From: Pyropia haitanensis
Lineage: Eukaryota; Rhodophyta; Bangiophyceae; Bangiales; Bangiaceae
Direction of reading: 5' to 3'
DNA: 64,000 bases
Assembly: GCA_008729055.1 (NCBI GenBank)
Contig: SDUX01000007.1
Coordinates: 6,482,356-6,546,355 of the forward strand
The stretch's first letter is position 1. The number at the start of each line of letters is the position of its first letter. The position numbers and the translations under genes were made by a program. Positions 61,097-64,000 of this stretch are shown here, piece after piece. The notes beneath the pieces were generated by a model. It made no database searches and was not told where the DNA came from. It saw only the letters and a program-made list of their open reading frames with translations.

Positions 61097-64000
61097 ATGG
61101 CGGCGTTCATTTCGGGTCCCACCCCCCTGCTGGGCGGCTCCACCTTTGTGGCCACCCCCGCCGCCGTGTCGGCGCGTCGCGCCGCGGCGGGTGCGGCGGT
61201 GGGGCGTCCCCCCCAGCGCCCGCCCGGGGTGCCCGCATGAGCGTGCCGCCTGCGGCCGACGCGGACGCCAATGGCGCGCCGGCGGCGTCCGCGGCGGTCA
61301 CGTCCAACGACGTGGCGCCGTGGCTGCGGCCGCCGCGGCTGCGGCTCAAGCGGCGGGACGACATTAAGAAAATTATGGTCATTGGGGCGGGCCCCATCGT
61401 CATTGGGCAGGCGTGCGAGTTTGACTACTCGGGCACGCAGGCGTGCAAGGCGCTGCGCGAGGAGGGCTTCACCGTCGTGCTCGTCAATAGCAACCCGGCG
61501 TCCATCATGACGGACCCAGAGACGGCCGACCGGACGTACCTGGAGCCGCTCACGCCCGCGACGCTCGAGCAGATTATGGCGGTGGAGAAGCCCGACGCCA
61601 TCCTGCCGACCATGGGCGGGCAGACGGCGCTCAACCTGGCGACGACGCTCGCCGAGTCGGGCGCCCTCGAGCGCCACGGCGTGGAGCTGATTGGCGCCAA
61701 GCTCGACGCGATTGCCAAGGGCGAGGACCGCCTCCTCTTCCGCGATGCCATGGAGCGCATCGGCGTGCCGTGCTGCCCGTCGGGGATTGCGACGACGCTG
61801 GAGGAGGCGGAGCACGTGGCGGACAATGTCATTGGCAGCATGCCCCTCATCATTCGCCCCGCCTACACGCTGGGCGGCACGGGCGGCGGGATTGCGTACA
61901 ACAAGGTGGAGTTTATGGAGCTGGCCGCGGGGGGGCTGTCCGCCTCCCCCACCACGCAGATTATGATCGAGCAGTCGCTGCTGGGCTGGAAGGAGTACGA
62001 GCTGGAGGTTGTCCGCGACGGCGCGGACAATGTCGTCATCGTGTGCGGCATTGAGAACTTTGACCCAATGGGCGTCCACACGGGGGACTCGATCACCGTC
62101 GCGCCGACGCAGACGCTGACCGACAAGGAGTACCAGCGGCTGCGCGACTACTCCATCGCCATCATCCGGGAGATTGGGGTGGACACGGGCGGCAGCAACA
62201 TCCAGTTCTCGGTCAACCCGCGCAACGGGGACGTGATCGTCATTGAGATGAACCCGCGGGTGTCGCGGTCGTCGGCGCTGGCGTCCAAGGCGACGGGCTT
62301 CCCGATTGCCAAGCTCGCCGCCAAGCTCTCCTGCGGCATTGCGCTGCCGGAGCTCAAGAACGATATTACGCTGAAGACGCCCGCGTGCTTTGAGCCCACC
62401 CTGGACTATGTGGTGGTCAAGGTGCCGCGGTTTGCGTTTGAAAAGTTCCCCGGCGCGTCGCACGTGCTGTCGACGCAGATGCGCGCGGTGGGGGAGGTGA
62501 TGGCCATGGGCCGGACGTTTCTGGAGGCGTTCCAAAAGGCCCTGCGCTCCATGGAGACGGGCCGCTTTGGCTGGTGCCTGGACGGGAAGGACAAGGTGTT
62601 TGGGTCGCGGGAGGAGCTGGAGGCGGCCCTCCGGGTGCCGACGCCGGAGCGGGTCTACTATATCTACTCGGCGTTTGCGGCGGGCCTCAGCGTCCAGGAA
62701 GTGTTTGATCTGTCTGCGTACGACCCGTGGTTCCTGCACAAGCTGCACGAGCTGGTGGAGCTGGCCGCCGAGGAGCTGCCCACCGGCGGCGGCGCGTCCG
62801 CGCTGGACAGCCTCTCGGCAGCGTCGCTGCAGGAGATCAAGGCGGCGGGCTTTTCGGACCGCCAGATCGCTCACATCCTCGGTGGGGACCTGGACGAGGC
62901 GGCGGTGCGGCGGAAGCGCAAGTCGCTCGGCATCACCCCCGTGTTCAAGACGGTCGACACGTGCGCCGCGGAATTCGAGGCGTACACGCCCTACCTCTAC
63001 TCCTCGTACGAGTCGGCAGTGTGGTGGGATGCGCCCGACGGCGCCGACGAGGACGCGGGTGGGTCGTCCATGGAGGTGGGCAACGCCGCCGCCCGCACGA
63101 CCGAGTCGCCCCCATCAACGGGCAAGCGCAAGGTGGTCATCCTTGGCGGTGGGCCCAACCGGATTGGGCAGGGCATTGAGTTTGACATGTGCTGCTGCCA
63201 CGGGCTGTTTGCGCTGCGGGATGCGGGCTTTGAGACGGTCATGATCAACTCCAACCCGGAGACCGTCTCGACCGACTATGACTCGTCGGACCGGCTCTAC
63301 TTTGAGCCGCTCACCCTCGAGGACGTGATTGCGATCCTTGAGGCGGAGCGCCCCGACGGGGTGATTGTGCAGTTTGGCGGGCAAACGCCGCTCAAGCTTG
63401 CGCTCGGCCTCGAGGCGTACCTCGGCTCGGAGGAGGCGGCGGCTGCGGGTGTCACGGCGCGCATCCTCGGGACGCAGCCGGCGGATATTGACGCTGCCGA
63501 GGACCGGGACCTGTTTATCGGGACCCTGAAGAAGCTGGGCATTACGCAGCCAGCGAATGGCATCGCACGGAGTCTGGAGGAGGCGTCGTCGGTTGCCACG
63601 GCCATTGGCTTCCCGGTGGTGGTGCGGCCGAGCTACGTGCTCGGCGGCCGCGGCATGGAGATTGTCTACACCCAGTCGGAGCTGGCGCGGTACATGTCGG
63701 CGGACGTGGTGGTGGAGAGCGAGCACCCGGTGCTTATCGACCGCTTCCTGGACAATGCCATTGAGGTGGACGTGGATGCCCTTTGCGATAGTACCGGCGC
63801 GGTGGTGATTGGCGGCATCATGGAGCACATTGAGCAGGCGGGCGTGCACAGCGGGGACTCGGCGTGCTCCCTCCCTACGGTCACCATTCCGTACAACGCG
63901 ATGGTGACCATCCGCTCGTGGACGACGGCGCTCGCCAGGGAGCTCAACGTGGTGGGCCTGCTCAATATCCAGTGGGCGGTGCAGGGCGAGAAGGTGTTTA
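61097..64000 (+). CDS. carB: Carbamoyl-phosphate synthase large chain, plastid-targeted, 3' end outside window
   Basis: Makes carbamoyl phosphate for arginine and pyrimidine synthesis together with a glutaminase subunit. The first ATP-grasp half shows [65 protein letters not shown] and [20 protein letters not shown]. The second half starts at about 63120 with [19 protein letters not shown], then [32 protein letters not shown] and [13 protein letters not shown], and runs off at 64000. The frame is open from ATG 61237. A better N-terminus starts at 61097 ([14 protein letters not shown], a transit peptide) and joins that frame after a one-base change at the C7 run 61208-61214. No small-subunit domain is fused upstream, so this is the separate bacterial/plastid type and not the CAD fusion. 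Confidence 0.96.

Noticed and set aside
60883..62874. 663-codon ORF on the minus strand opposite carB
   Set aside because: Antisense shadow of a highly conserved gene; composition is Arg/His/Leu-rich and without motifs.

Overview
This window looks like nuclear DNA of a very GC-rich, intron-poor photosynthetic eukaryote. A bangiophyte red alga (Porphyra/Pyropia type) is my best guess, from inference rather than proof. Nearly every gene is eukaryotic or organelle-targeted: a Cdc5-type Myb splicing factor, a multi-pass RING E3 ligase, a mitochondrial-type bL19, a carotenoid cleavage dioxygenase, and a carbamoyl-phosphate synthase large chain with a transit peptide. Genes lie on both strands with no operon logic. 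Five spliceosomal introns could be placed exactly, and all five start with GTACGTT.

Layout. 1-4.0 kb is a broken non-LTR retroelement (reverse transcriptase, zinc knuckle, restriction-like endonuclease) running into the 3' half of a tRNA-Leu(AAG) gene. 4.3-14.4 kb holds a carotenoid cleavage dioxygenase (-), a three-exon RING-H2 E3 ligase (+), an Xaa-Pro aminopeptidase (-) and a two-exon cysteine-rich protein of unknown function (-). 14.4-17.1 kb is less GC-rich and contains a decayed OTU-like protease. 17.2-26.9 kb has bL19 (+), a Gly/Ala-rich unknown protein (-), a remarkable poly-G/poly-C zone, and a TrmO-type tRNA methyltransferase (+) carrying about 30 copies of GGGGAC. 26.9-34.9 kb is mostly empty apart from a secreted Cu/Zn superoxide dismutase (+).

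34.9-45.6 kb is one two-exon gene for a giant protein of about 3,460 residues. It is made of Ala-rich helical repeats, an array of L/Q-Y-x-x-P motifs and very recent internal duplications. 46.1-52.4 kb holds an RluA pseudouridine synthase (-), CDC5 (+) and a membrane-anchored glutaminyl cyclotransferase (-). 55.2-57.3 kb is a two-exon mannitol-dehydrogenase-family enzyme (-). 58-60.4 kb has an unresolved Pro/Gly-rich ORF (+) and a probable plastid membrane protein (-). 61.1 kb to the end is the carbamoyl-phosphate synthase large chain (+), which runs off the window.

Many otherwise convincing genes need a single-base frame change, and almost every one sits on a run of at least 7 G or C. Indels in the assembly or hypervariable homopolymers are therefore the first explanation, not decay. 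The true exceptions are the retroelement and the OTU fragment. The genes do not form one pathway. Shared themes are RNA processing (CDC5, RluA, TrmO, bL19), protein turnover (E3, aminopeptidase, glutaminyl cyclotransferase) and plastid metabolism (carotenoid cleavage, carbamoyl phosphate).
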